60,000 nucleotides of DNA from Strigamia acuminata (taxonomy: Eukaryota; Arthropoda; Chilopoda; Geophilomorpha; Linotaeniidae), in NCBI GenBank assembly GCA_949358305.1, contig OX442319.1, positions 9,178,001 through 9,238,000 of the forward strand. The letters are read 5' to 3'. Positions 36,521 through 49,900 of this stretch are shown piece by piece. The translations under genes were made by a program, and so were the position numbers. Under the pieces are notes generated by a model. The model was not told the DNA's origin. It did not search any database and saw only the letters and a program-made list of their open reading frames with translations. Each line of letters opens with the position of its first letter. The first letter of the stretch is position 1.

Positions 36521-38400
36521 ATACATTTTACAACATCTGCATTTTTTTTCCTTCAACTTTTCCAATATTTTACAGCTCAAAACAAACCAACTTCCGGTTT
36601 TAACTACCCGAACTACCCAAAGCACAAAACCCACCGGAAACACTCCAAAATCCCTCACAACACGACTAAAAGCAAAAATAAAAACCTTCCATTCGTATTT
36701 TATTTACCAAAATTAATAAATTGTCACTTTTAAGCGAATACGACACATTCGGTCGTGACGATCATAAAGTATTCATAAACCTAAAATAACATGTAAATTT
36801 ACAATTGAGACAAACAAGGTCACGATAAACGAGATAGAAACAACGAACCAAACACGAGGAGCAAAAAATAAAATAAAAATAAAACGCGCGCATTTCTCGC
36901 CCCCGCGTCCATTTATTGCATAATTCGAACGGAGGTTCTATCAATTGTCCCAAATGACCTCTTCGACCTTCGAATAGACGCCTGGCACGCGCCACTTGCG
37001 CCCACACGAACGGCGAAGCGAAATTCGGGGCCCAAAAATGGCCACGACCTTGAGATGACGTATTGCGCGTGACGTTACGCGAGTCGAGTCCACACAACTT
37101 AGGTGAGCAAAGTCGCCTTTTTCGATCGCAAAATATGCAAATGTGCATTGGGGGTGGTGTTGGCCAAGGTCACTGACCCCTCCTAATCAAAAGCCGCGAG
37201 CAGAGCCAGTATCCAAGGACAACAAGAGTGGGTGGAGCTCGAATCAGGTGTGCCAAAGAGTAGTGGGGGGGGGGGGCCTGCGAAGGGAGTAAGTGAGATG
37301 ATGACGTCGCAAGGTCATTGATTCACATCGCATTTGGGAATATTTGCAGTGATTTTGGCTAGAAATGAGTTTTTTGGACGAAAAAACAAGCGAGTTTTTT
37401 CGACGGGAATTTTGGGGGTTGTCTGCCGACTTCGATGCGTCGTCTCCGGCAAGGCGATAACCATTTTCCCGTAGAGTTAGTTTTTTTCAAAATTTAAAAA
37501 AAATAAATATTGTTTTATATTGGAATATTGATGAATTGTTTGTAAAATATGTTTGTTTTAAATATTCCGAGTTAAAATAATTATAAAAATATTTATTTAA
37601 TTTCATTTCTTCAATTAAAACAAAATGTACGGGAAAATTAGTCCAGCTCGGCCGCTCCCAACGCACCGTGCGCGGCATACCAAAACCCCAAATCCCGTAC
37701 AATTCATTTTAAACAAATATTCCATTTTTTTTCTAACAAAACCAACAGATTATAATTTAACGTTTGTTTATTTTCAATAAACCGATGATTAATTACACAA
37801 ACGAACAGATATTTGTATATCCTTTTTTTCCTCAATTAAGTTTGGCAACTTCACTTGTCAAGTGCGGCGACAGGACAATAGGAAGGGAACGAGAACACGC
37901 GTGACACCGCGGTCAATGCGGGAGGCACCGCATGGGCCATTCACCCCTCGGGACGCACGCGTAAATCAAGGTGTTATCGGCGACCCCCATCGGATGGCGC
38001 CTCACGAGCACCACTCGAGCAGAACTGAAAGAGCAAGTCCATAAAGGGGTAACCTCCGTATAATCACGATAAACGGTAATGGAATTTCCTACTAAAACAA
38101 GTATTTATCTTCTAATCTGCGCTTTTGGTCTATTATTCGGTTGGAGATATTTTTGTTGGTTTGGGTCAGATCTTTCTTGTTTGCAGATAAGTTATCGGTT
38201 TAATTTGGCGCCAATTTTCTTCGGTGACCCCTTTTGAGGATTTGTAATATGTTTTTGAAGGTTTAGATGGAGGGAGGAAATGATGGAAAATTTGGGAGTT
38301 AATTTTACGATTTTAGAAGTTTGTTACATTTGGTTTCTATTTATTTTAGGCTTAAATAGTTTGGCGGATTTATATGTAATTTTTTTTACATGATTTTTAA
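36521..38400. other. Intergenic stretch with GC-rich islands
   Basis: GC-richer blocks at about 36900-37330 and 37860-38040 contrast with AT-rich flanks, but no frame has splice or family support. A run of G is at 37266-37276. Possible regulatory DNA; nothing can be assigned. Confidence 0.35.
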
Positions 38401-38830
38401 TTTTGGAAATTTGTTTTGTTAATTCCAAAATTGTAAATTTGTAAGATTTGTAACATCAAATTTCAAAATTGTAAAATTGTAAAATTTGTCTAAACAAATT
38501 TCAAAATTGTAAAATTGTAAAATTTGTCTAAACAAATTTCAAAATTGTAAAATTTTGTCAAAAAAAATTGTAAAATTGTAAAATTGTAAAATTTGTCAAA
38601 ACACATTTCAAAGTTGTAAAATTGTAAAATTTATAAAAAAAAAAAATTTCCAAAATTTCCAAAATTTCAAAATTTGTACAAACAAATTCCAAAACTGTAA
38701 AACTTGTACAAATAAATCCCAAAACCGTAAAATTTGTAAAAAATTAACTCCAATACTGTAAAATTTATAAAAACAAAATCCAAAACTCTAAAATTTACAT
38801 AAAAAATTCATACCTTAAAAGATTATTAAA
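38400..38830. repeat. Degenerate aaattgtaaaatttgt repeats
   Basis: Loose tandem copies of attgtaaaatttgtcaaaac with a period of about 35-38 bp, decaying to the right. Confidence 0.7.
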
Positions 38831-41800
38831 AAAAAAAACAATCTTCCATTACATATCCAATTCCAATTCAATTTCTGATTTATTCCCACACTCTAAATCA
38901 TCCAAATCCCCCCAAAAAAAAACTAAATATAAAATTAAAAAAAATGTACGCTCAAAGACTATACCGTAGTATCCAAGCTCAAGGACGACAAACCATTTCC
39001 ACCCATGGAAACCTTCATTCATCTCGCTGCAAAAATCGATATTTAGTGACGTCTTTCCTACGTGGGCGTCATTCACAGAACTATATGTTGTACAAGTTGA
39101 CGCTAATCTACAGGACCTTCGCCATGCCTAAAAAATAAAATTTAAAAAAAATTAAATTCTACCCAACAAAACAAAAACAAATTCAAAAAATCAAAACAAT
39201 TCAAAAATCAAAAATCAAATTTATTTTCAGACAGTGTACGTAATGATTCTAATAATAGCATTTTGTAACCAAGACGAGTTAAGGAAAAATGTAAGTAAAG
39301 ACTGGTTGAGTGGAGATGACAACAGGATGTGTACATCCACATCCAGTAATGGGCGCGTCGTAAAGGTCAAATGGAAGAATCATTAAATGGATCAAGTCAA
39401 ATTAAAAAAAAATAAAAATAACATTCCGTTTAACACAAACTACTCGCCCTCTTGTGCCAAACTCACAATTTATTAATACACAAGCGAACTAATATATTTA
39501 ATTATATCGCAGTCAAGATTCCTCGTCCCGTCGTTTCTCTCCGATCGGGTATTTTGAAAAGGTGGGTTGCTCGAAATAGCACTAAAATTCATCTTTTAAT
39601 GTGGACAAAAATGGAGTTTAAGTTTGTCGTTCCTTCGTAATCTTTTCATTTTAATTTGATTTTGAGTATATGTTAAAAAAAAAGAGATAAATTTTCGGTT
39701 TGCTGTGTCATTCTGGTTTTCGTTTTCCGAAAGCCAGGCTACAGCAATCGGTTAGAAAGTTGCGGCATTTCGCCACCAGACTCAAGCACTCGCTTTACGG
39801 CCACGAATAACATTTTGGTCAGCCAAACCAATCGATGAGACCAAGGATATAGACATATCCTTGATGAGACAAACCCACTGACATTATGTGTCTACTACGC
39901 CACATCTGTTGAAGGTCCAATTAATATCCACATACAAAAATGCTTGATATTTCAACACTGGGTGATACTGACACAAAGCACATGGTTAGTGAATCAAAAA
40001 ATCCACGCAATTACATCATGAAATTGATTGTTTTAGGAGAAAACGGAAATCGACAAGCAGAATCGTGGTTTGGTAGCGACAGCTTGCCGATCACCCGTTT
40101 ACGTCCGATCACAGAAGTTAAGCAGCACAGGGCTTGGTCAGTACTTGGATCAGTGCCGAATTAAACCGTATGGAGGCCCCTAGACATTCAAAATCGCTGG
40201 TCCCTCTTGCAAATTATCTCTTAATACATTTTTGATTTTAAAAGGCTGGTGCCTACCGTTAGTCTGCCTATGCAAAAACATTGGTCATCCACCGGCCACC
40301 ACCGACTAAATGCAGAAGCTTCTCGTATTGAAATCCAGTAAACTGTTTTGTCCATTGGTGAATTTCACTTCAGTATATGGACATCACCTCAATGAATGAT
40401 GTATGACCAAGATAAGATATAAATTTCGGTACAAACATGTTGATTGGATGTTCAGTAGTTGTCAGTGGCGTCGCTAGCATGGGTGACACCCGGGACGGAT
40501 ATCGATGGTGTCACCCTCGAAAACAGTTAAAATCAACATTTTTTTCTGTTGCTAAGTCTAAGGCACAGAAGAATAGTAGCATCACCCGACATCCCAGTTT
40601 CTACTAACACTCGCACATCGTCTCTCTAACAATCCCTTAAATCCCCCTTGGACCCCCCGAACCTAACCTTACTAGTTTCTTTAACCAACTCTCCTTCCAG
40701 GGGGTAGTGGTCAGCATAAGAATGAAGGGCGACGAAATGAATGGCGACGAAATGAAGAAACCCTGTTTAGAAGTGGGTCTTCCGGTGTATAGAAAAAGTA
40801 ACCTACGTAGAGTTGCCTGGCTTTCATTTTTTTCTTACAGTTCATTACCTCTTCTGCTTTAGAAAATCCTACACTACAGTTCATCCTGTTTAGGTGAAGT
40901 GCTTTACAGACACTAAGGTAGCACTAAGGTAGCGCTACTCAAAAACTGTTCGGCGAAGCGGTTTTTATTGAAACCAAAATCACTAAATAGCAAATATTTA
41001 CGGACTGTAAAAATCAGCAAATATTTACCAAACACCGACTAACAAATTCACTGAATGTTTTCCAAATATTATTCTCAAATACTGAATACAGGAGATTGAT
41101 TAATGAATATTAATATCACCAAATACCAAATACAGCATGTTACCCATTGTTGTCATTTTTATTTTTGACACTCCCAAAATTATTCAGAATTTACTCAACA
41201 ACAAACCAAGAGTGGGCAATCCAATGGCCATCAAAGGTTTGAATTTGAGTTTGTCATTTTTCATTGTAAAAAACCATGAGAGCTGAGTTTGCTTTCTAAA
41301 GTGAATGCACCACATTACAAAATTCAGTTTCTTAATTTGTTAATCATAAAAATGACAACATGGCGACATTTTTGTCCCACCCAGTAAAGTCTTAGCACTA
41401 AATAGACACGGAGTCTGTAATTTAGACCTGAGGAACACATATCCTAATCACTCTGTCATTTACATCCCATTTTAGATCGTTGTTCTTCATTTTCGTGTTT
41501 TCAAGTCGATTCCTATTTTGAAATAAAAATTATCACTGTAATTAAAACATTTCAAAAACAATTTATTTAAAATACAAACTTGGTCTTTCTCGGCTTCATC
41601 TTTAGCGGTCTGGTTTTGTTTCGATGCAACTGATTGGTTCTAGTATGTCACATGACCAAAACTATGGCGCGAAGGTGTTTTTTCTGTTGCGTTATTTTAT
41701 GTTGCTGCCACTAGAGGTCGCGAGTGCAGAATAAATTATGGCGGATTTCTGGACTCCTCACAAGGCATTCCAAGATCTTTTTATTTTGTGTTGTGTGCAT

Positions 41801-42040
41801 CCTTAACTGCAGCAGTATTATTTCTAATGGTGGATTTTTGTAAACATTGGTAAACATTTAAATGTAATAATTTGTGTAAGCTTCATCTGCGTGTGAATTT
41901 TAATTCCTATGATTTTTTTGTTTCAGTTTTACTGTATATCTCAAAAAGATTCAAGGATTTTGCATCAAGATTAAGGATTAAGTTAATAAATGAACAGGAA
42001 GGAAAGAACTTTGAAGTTAAATGAATGAAAAATTCAATTT
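38831..42040. other. Intergenic region, no confident gene
   Basis: An exon-like segment lies at 39231-39290 on the plus strand (acceptor ttttattttcag, 20 open codons, donor GTAAGT) but has no partner. At about 39860 caaggatatagacatatccttg forms a small palindrome. At about 40467 cagtggcgtcgctagcatgg resembles the end of a hAT-type element; no second end is seen. Confidence 0.35.
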
Positions 42041-42305
42041 GTAGCAAAAATGTTCAATTTCTAATTAAAATATACAATTTCTAGCAAAAATATTCAATTT
42101 CTAGCAAAAATATTCAATTTCTAGCAAAAATATTCAATTTCTAGCAAAAATATTCAATTTCTAGCAAAAATATTCAATTTCTAGCAAAATTATTCAATTT
42201 CTAGCAAAAAATATTCAATTTCTAGCAAAAAATATTCAATTTTTAGCAAAAATATTCAATTTCTAGCAAAAAATATTCAATTTCTAGCAAAATTATTCAT
42301 TTTTT
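42040..42305. repeat. 20-bp minisatellite
   Basis: About thirteen copies of attcaatttctagcaaaaat, some with one extra A. Flanking copies decay. Confidence 0.9.
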
Positions 42306-43054
42306 ACCTTTTCTCAATTTTTACTTTAAAGATTCATTTTTTACCCTAAATATTCAATTTTTTAAGCACAAAAATTAAATTTTTATCCAAAAAATTACTT
42401 TTTCACTTGTTGACCACCAAGCAAACACGAAACCCAATAATGATGCAAATAAAGCAATATTTTTACATGTCAGTTTCAATTTCCAAAGCACTAATCACAT
42501 TGCACCGCCATTAATAATTCACATGGATGGACATTTGATAGAATTGGCATTTCACTTAGTGAGGCGTTATTCCCACATGGCCAGCAATGTACAGCCTTGA
42601 CTTCTAGAAAATTTGATGCCTCATTGCCTAACTTCTATTTCCAACTACCAAAACACACAAAAATATTACCAGCAAAAAATTAAAACTAAAAAATTAAAAT
42701 TTAGTCGATTTTGGAGGATTACCGCAACCCACCCCAACCTACGGTCAATTTTGACCTCCAAAAGTGTTTTTATTTTTTTTCTCGAAAACTAACTGGTATT
42801 TATTTCCCAAATTTTATGTATTTTCATTAAACACCATAACAAACAATAAAAAAATTAAATAAACTCAAAATTCCTTCGTTTACCCAATTAAATTCAATCT
42901 GAATTATTTTTGTCACACTTTTTCGACAAACACTGAATTTTACTCGTTCAGATTTCCATTACCACGCTTTGTGACGTCAATCTGCACACACACAATATTT
43001 CCACAAGGATTACATTTGTTGGCAGCGCACATTCATCCGATTTAATTCACTTTC
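42306..43054. other. Intergenic stretch
   Basis: AT-rich, no exon. A perfect TGACGTCA is at 42972-42979, immediately downstream of the 226-aa gene. Confidence 0.4.
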
Positions 43055-43870
43055 TTAAAAATGATAATTCAACAGATTACATCTTTGCAAGAAATTATAC
43101 ACGTGCAGAAACCGCCTCCACGGCTGCAAATAAAACTTCGGCAAATAACTCGAAATCAATGTCGACATCTTGAGTTTAGACCGGGGCCCCAAAACGATTT
43201 CGTCTTCGATGTGCGAAACATCAATACGCTGTAAAAAAAAATTAAATAAAAAACAAAAATCAAAATACTGGTATTGTTTTGTTCTGTGGAAAAATCCTAC
43301 CCAAACGTATAGTTTTTCGCTGATTTTAATGACGGATCCGTCGCAGATTCCGACGAAATAATTGCGCTCGACTTTTTCTATCGCTTCCAAGATGTCCGCC
43401 CTGAGAGCCGCTTGTCCGATCTCGTCGAATTCGCCGTCTCGGAGCGACCTGCGACCGTGTTTGAGCCGATCGCAGATCTCGTCGTGCCAGATGTACCTTT
43501 CGCCAATGTCGTAGGCGTTGATCGGCGTGTATTTCTCTTTCGGTTGGCGTTGCCACACGATGTACATGCATTTCTCCGGTACGTGGAACTGTACGGTGTT
43601 TAGTTCGGGTTTGTTTCGCTTGGCTCTGTGCGGGAAGGTGTTGGTCGAGTAATAACTGCTGTTGCTGAATACGGACACGCCGGAAACAGCAGTCGGTTCC
43701 GGGATGCGATCGTCGCGTAAATAGTTCTTCTTCTTTGGTTTTTTGCGGCAGGTTTTCTTGCACTGTATTTTGTCTTTGAGGCCTTTGTCTGAAATGGTAT
43801 TTTGCGGGATTAGAAGGATGGGATTTGTTTGTTTTGTCGTTTTTTACGTACTTTGATTTATCTTCGTCAT
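43055..43870 (-). CDS. Uncharacterised 226-aa protein, three exons
   Basis: Exons 43870-43852 (only 19 nt, MTKINQ plus one base), 43788-43301 and 43228-43055 join with GT-AG borders and perfect phase into 226 residues. I do not recognise the family. The N-terminal 40 residues are very basic (CKKTCRKKPKKKNY); the middle is rich in aromatic and charged residues (GERYIWHDEICDRLKHGRR); there is no signal peptide or membrane segment. The C-terminus has YLPKFYLQPWRRFLHVY. The mixed composition, conserved-looking codon use and clean introns argue that it is a real gene. A nuclear or RNA-related role could be guessed from the basic start but is not shown. Confidence 0.7.
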
Positions 43871-44260
43871 TTTTTAAATTTTAGGCAATTTTGATGTTTG
43901 GTTGGTGGGCTGAGAAACTTGTCTTCTTTTTTGGCCCTGATAATGTTTTTTTTATATTTTTTTAAAATTTTTTTTAATCTATTTAATTTTGTTATTTGTT
44001 ATGGATTTTTACACAATGGAGTCAAACAATAAACAGCATTTGTTTGTTGTTTGGTTGGGTATTGTCATTGTTACGTTAATAAACTTGCAAATTATATTCC
44101 ACGTGTGATGCGTGGGTGACGAGTAGTTTTATTCATTTATTTATGTATTTATTTTTTTGCACTCCGAAAGAGTAGAATACAATGTGTAAAGGTTAATCGA
44201 AGTAGTTTTGATTGTTTAATATGAAATTGTGTGTGCGTTGGTGGAGTTGTTTACTTTTTA
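43871..44260. other. Upstream flank of the 226-aa gene
   Basis: AT-rich, no exon or repeat of note. Confidence 0.3.
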
Positions 44261-44990
44261 AACTTTAAAATTTGAATTTACACTTCAAAATTTGAATTTA
44301 CCGTACTCTTCAAAATTTAAAATTTACACTTCAAAATTTAAATTTACACTTCAAAATTTGAATTTACATTTTAAAATTTGAATTTACACTTCAAAATTTG
44401 AATTTACACTTCAAAATTTGAATTTACACGTCAAAATTTAAATTTACACTTCAAAATTTGAATTTACACTTCAAAATTTGAATTTACACTTCAAAATTTG
44501 AATTTACACTTCAAAATTTGAATTTACACTTCAAAATTTGAATTTACACTTCAAAATTTGAATTTACACTTCAAAATTTGAATTTACACTTCAAAATTTG
44601 AATTTACACTTCAAAATATGAATTTACACTTCAAAATTTGAATTTAGACTTCAAAATTTGAAATTTACACTTCAAAATTTGAATTTACACTTCGAAATTT
44701 GGAATTTACATTTCAAAATTTGAATTTCCACTTTAAAATTTGAAATTTACACTTTAAAATTTGAAATTTACACTTTAAAATTTGAATTTCCACTTCAAAG
44801 TTTGAATTCACACATCAAGATTTTGAATTTCCACTTTAAAGTTTTGAATTTCCACTTTAAAGTTTTGAATTTCCACTTCAAAATTTGAATTTACACATCA
44901 AAATTTGAATTTACACATTAAAGTTTTAAATTTACACTTCAAAATTTGAATTTGCACATCAAAATTTAAATTTACACTTCAAAATGTAAT
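44260..44990. repeat. 20-bp minisatellite
   Basis: About 35 copies of aatttacacttcaaaatttg. The centre (about 44440-44640) is almost uniform; the edges carry point changes and single-base insertions. Confidence 0.95.
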
Positions 44991-45589
44991 TAAAAAAAAA
45001 TGATTTACATACATAGGCTCCACGAGTATATATAAATTAAAAATCAAAGGAAATAAAATCACAAACAAAAATAGCTCGCTCTGATTTCCATTTTTTTTTA
45101 TTATTATTTTTATGTCCTAGAACATTCCCTGACTATACTAACACATAAAAGTTTTTACTATAACATTTCCACGACTTTACATGCGTGTGAAATTAATAAT
45201 TCATCATCTATTCACATGTTGCTTAAAGTTAAACATTCACCATCCATCCACCAAACACACACAAACCTAACTAAAATAAACAAAAATAAAAACTATCCAG
45301 ACCCCCCTCCCCCCCCCCCCAACCATGATGGATAGTGAAAACCTGACACTTCAATTTAAACTTTTACCCAAAAAAAAAAAAAATAAAAAATAAAAAAATA
45401 AAAAAATAAAAACCATTCGGATATATTGATTATTTATTCCACACTACAAATCCACAACCAAAACAAAAAATACCTCACAAAACTTCCCTGCACAGCACCA
45501 CAGCCATGCAGCGAAGCCCCATCGCAAACGACGACAATCTTCACCAAATTCAAAACCAAACAATTCGACATCACAACACGCACTATTCC

Positions 45590-45933
45590 AACCGAAAACA
45601 GCGCACTTTAAACCCGCTTTCGCACGAGCCCCGTCGAGCAGAGAGAGACAAACGCGAAATGAAGCTGAGCGCTGCCGTCGTGCCGCCGCACACACTGCGC
45701 ATGCGCCGCAGCGAGCCCCACCGAAGTCGCTGCTCGTGGAGCGCGGCTACGGATGGCGGGTGTCGTCCAAGCACCTAAATATGTCGATCGGGGGAACGGA
45801 TGGAAAATACCATTATTCCGCATTGAGCCGCGAACCCCGTCTCTCGTGCACCGACATCACGTGAAAAGGTGCAAACGCTCGTGATCTCTCGGAATCCGGG
45901 TCGACACAACTGCCCATCCACCCCCGACAAATG
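45590..45933 (+). promoter_or_regulatory. CpG-rich promoter and 5' UTR exon
   Basis: A block far richer in CpG than its surroundings. It contains a perfect NRF-1/Ewg palindrome, TGCGCATGCGCC, at 45696-45707, typical of constitutive or neuronal promoters. A plus-strand exon appears to end at ATG/GTGAGT (ATG at 45931-45933). Joined to the acceptor at 46876 that ATG would start a five-codon upstream ORF. The block lies between the minus-strand 226-aa gene and the plus-strand membrane-protein gene and could serve both. Confidence 0.55.
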
Positions 45934-46912
45934 GTGAGTCTCTTATTTTCCATTTTGTGTTATGGTGTTCTATTTTCAGCTCCTAGATTCTCCAACACAC
46001 ACACGGATAGAACGGTGGTTGGAAAAACCGAATTCAACGTTTTCGTGTTGGAAATAGAATTTTTGGCGATCGATTTTTGCATTTTTTCGCTTTTTAGGCG
46101 AAAGATACACACGTCCGATCATCTTCCGGACCCAAATACGCGTGTTTTGACGTGTTTTTGACGAGTTTTGATGGAAAAAATTGGTTTTTTCGGCCGGAAA
46201 TTGAATTATTATCGATTTTTCATCGATTTTTCATCGAATTTTTACGTTATTTTCGATTTTTCATCGAATTTTCACGTTATTTTCGTTTTTTTTTAATTTT
46301 TTAATTTTTTTTTGTTTGGGATATTAAAATGGACGTTTCGGAATGTTGGATTTGGATAAATTCGAGTTATTTTCGTTGTTTTTCAAACGATTTAAACGAA
46401 TGATAAATACGAGATTTTCTTCCAACTGCCTCTTCTTCCACGGATAACCGCAATCTATAGCGCATGCTCACTTGGCATGGTGCGGTAACCTTGGCGACCA
46501 CGTTTTAAAGGTGAGGAAAAGTGGAAATTATTTTAAAAAAAAGAATTACATCCCCAACCATTTATATTTTATTTCCCGATATTTATAATTTAAAAACAAA
46601 CAAACAAACATTCGGTCATCAATTTCCCACCATGTTTATTTTGCGACTTGTGACGTCAATTGCACCGCGAGTTGTGACGTTGCAAAGCGACTCATTTTTA
46701 TGCATTACGTCATATGTAGGAGTGATTTGTTGTGATGGAAGCTAGGAGTGGGAATAGTGAGATGAATTTTTCTTTCCAGCCTCTTTTCTCAGCATCCGGT
46801 TGATCAACGATGAAGTGTAAAGAGAAAGTGTAAGAATGGCAGTTAGTTTGATGGCCCACTTTTGTTTGATTACAGCCACAAGTGCCTTAACAAACAATAT
46901 CAATAAGCCAGA

Positions 46913-49900
46913 ATGAGAGTTGTGAGGAGCGACGTTACATCTCGGACACCGGTGAGTAAAATATACGAAATATTCACAATGTTGATCTAATATTGCAGTT
47001 TAACATTATTTCAACGTTGTTTTTGTTATTTTCACACATTGTTACACATCTATGATGGCTGTGAAATATTGTTGTGACATTTAGTCATTTTTGTAGATTG
47101 TTATACAATATTTCAACATTGTATTTGTCGTTTTGATACATTGTTTTACAACTATGATGACTGTGATATTATTGTTTGTATCTATCATTTTACATTGTTA
47201 CATTATTTCAACATTTTGCCATTTGGATACAAAAAGAGAACATTGTTACAACAATGAGTGGTTAGTGCGTGGGGTGTAGTGTTCAACAATAGATTGTGGG
47301 TTATTAGTTGAAGGATTATAGTTTTGTTGGTTGTAGGGAAGGTAGAGCAGTTTGTGAATGGTGGATACAAATTGAAGTGCTGTGTGGGATTAAAATTGAG
47401 TTGTTTTCGTTGGAGAAAGGCCAATGGGATAAAAATCTGCATGAAAATCATTACTATTCGGTAACTATTCAGTAGTCAGTGGAAGGAAGATTTATTTATC
47501 AGCTTGATTCATATTTGGTAATTAGTATGTGGTAACTGTTTGCTTTTGGTAACTAATTGGGTCTCCATTCTCCAATAGCCTTTGATAACTATTTGGTATT
47601 CGGTAACTAGGCATTTGGTTTTCGGTAGCTATTTGGTGTTCGGTAACTATTTGGTGTTCGGTAACTATTTGGTGATCGGTAACTATTTAGTGTTTAGTAA
47701 CTATTTGGTGTTCAGTAACTATTTGGTGTTCAGTAACTATTTGGTGTTTAGTAACTAGTTAGCCTTGGAAAACTATTTTAGTCTTCAATAATTATTTGCT
47801 TTCGGTAACTAGTATTTAGTAATCAGTGGTTATTTGGCTTGTTGTAACTAATTGCTATTCTGTAACTCTTAATTGGTATTCAGTAACTCATAATTGGTAT
47901 TCAGTAACTCATATTTGGTATTCAGTAACTCATAATTGGTATTCAGTAACTCATAATTGGTATTCAGTAACTCATAATTGGTATTCAGTAACTCATAATT
48001 GGTATTCAGTAACTCATAATTGGTATTCAGTAACTCATAATTGGTATTCAGTAACTCATAATTGGTATTCAGTAACTCATAATTGGTATTCAGTAACTCA
48101 TAATTGGTATTCAGTAACTCATAATTGGTATTCAGTAACTCATAATTGGTATTCAGTAACTATTTGATATTTGGTACCTAAACTGCCTGGATTGATATTT
48201 AGTAACTAAACTACCTGGATTGATATTTAGTAACTACCGGTCTATTGACATTTAGTAACTACCGATCTATTGACATTTAGTAACTACCGGTCTATTGACA
48301 TTTAGTAACTACCGGTCTATTGACATTTAGTAACTACCGGTCTATTGACATTTAGTAACTACCGGTCTATTGACATTTAGTAACTACCGGGCTATTGACA
48401 TTTAGTAACTACTGGTATTGATATTTAGTAACTATTTGATATTTGGTAACTACCAGTATTGATTAGTAACTTTGATATTTGGTAACTACCAGTATTGATA
48501 TTCAGTAACTATTTGATATTTGGTAACTATTTGGTATTTGGTAATTATTTAGCTTTCATCAACTGGAGTTTTGGTAGTCAGTAATTATTTGGTTTCTGGG
48601 AACTATTTCGTTTACATGCTAACTATCTGGCCTTCAATCGACAACAATTTAGTATTAGCTAAATTTTTTATAAACCAACCTGTATTCCATACACTTTAAT
48701 CAGGCAATTTTTATTATTATTCAATAATAGCTCTTGCTTATTTTTAGAAAAGAAAATTTTGATTTTTTTACTACTTCTCTAACAATAATCCACATCAAAA
48801 TAGTTATTAAATTCAACAATTTGTACTAGGGCCTGCTGACAATAATACTGTAGCCTATTCTTGCACAAGTACAATAACATTGGCTTTAAATAATTGAGCA
48901 GACACTGAATTATTGAGCAACATGACCGCATTTCCCATTCAAACCAATTTATATCAATGCAATGCAATGAACATATATTGTTTTACTGTTATATGAAAAG
49001 CATGAACAATCACCATAACTTACAGTTTAATTTCTAATAAATGCTACAACACTTACTACATTTACCAAATTAAACAGTTAAACAAATATGAATCACCTGA
49101 ACTTTGTAAGAGCACAAAACTGGAATAAAACAACATTTTTTTTATCTTTATATTAAAGATGTCTGAAACACCAACATCAGCGCTGGCTCGGCACATCACA
49201 GCCTATGTGTTACTGGCCGGTATACTCGGAGGACTGCTTTTGGTCTTACTAGTCTTATGTTTCTGTAAATTATGCTTCAAACCTAGTAAACAACTAACAA
49301 GGTAAGACTTGAGTTTTCTTTGCCAAAATATTTACACAAAAACAAAACGAAAACGTTAAAAATTTATGTCAAAATGTGTGACCGAATCAATTCCTTAAAA
49401 TGACAGCTTTTAAATACCGACATCATCATTTCTCAGAAAGATGCTGTAGCAACGTTAAGACATGACGTCATTTCAGTACCCAAAATTCGGGCAGTGCTGT
49501 AGTAGCAGGTATATACGATATACCGGCTTTTCTTACGACTACGGCACTGATTTAAGACAAAATTCCCTTAATTAGTGCTAGTATTAAAAGACAGCAGACA
49601 CAGTGGTGTCTTCTAATTAGCATTAACACTGTGCAAATAACATGTGAATGAGGATCTGCTACTAATCCCAAATAACAGTAAAGGTCATACAACCTGAATT
49701 AAGGTGCGTGTCTCATTTGTATTACGTGACTTGAGCACTCATCCCTGATCTGGGTGAAGTAAACCCCGTAGTCAATATGGCGCCCAAACAATCACGGACT
49801 ATTCAATACTAAGTATATTTTTTAAGTGTTTGGAAAAAACATTCGAGGCGAGAATTTCTTTATAGATTATTAAATTAATGTGTGGAACTCACAAAAAGAG

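Noticed and set aside
36762-37148. 128-codon minus-strand frame
   Set aside because: Begins and ends in AT-rich low-complexity sequence and resembles nothing.
47826-48167. 113-codon frame with NWYSVTH heptads
   Set aside because: 21-bp satellite read in phase; not a coiled-coil gene.
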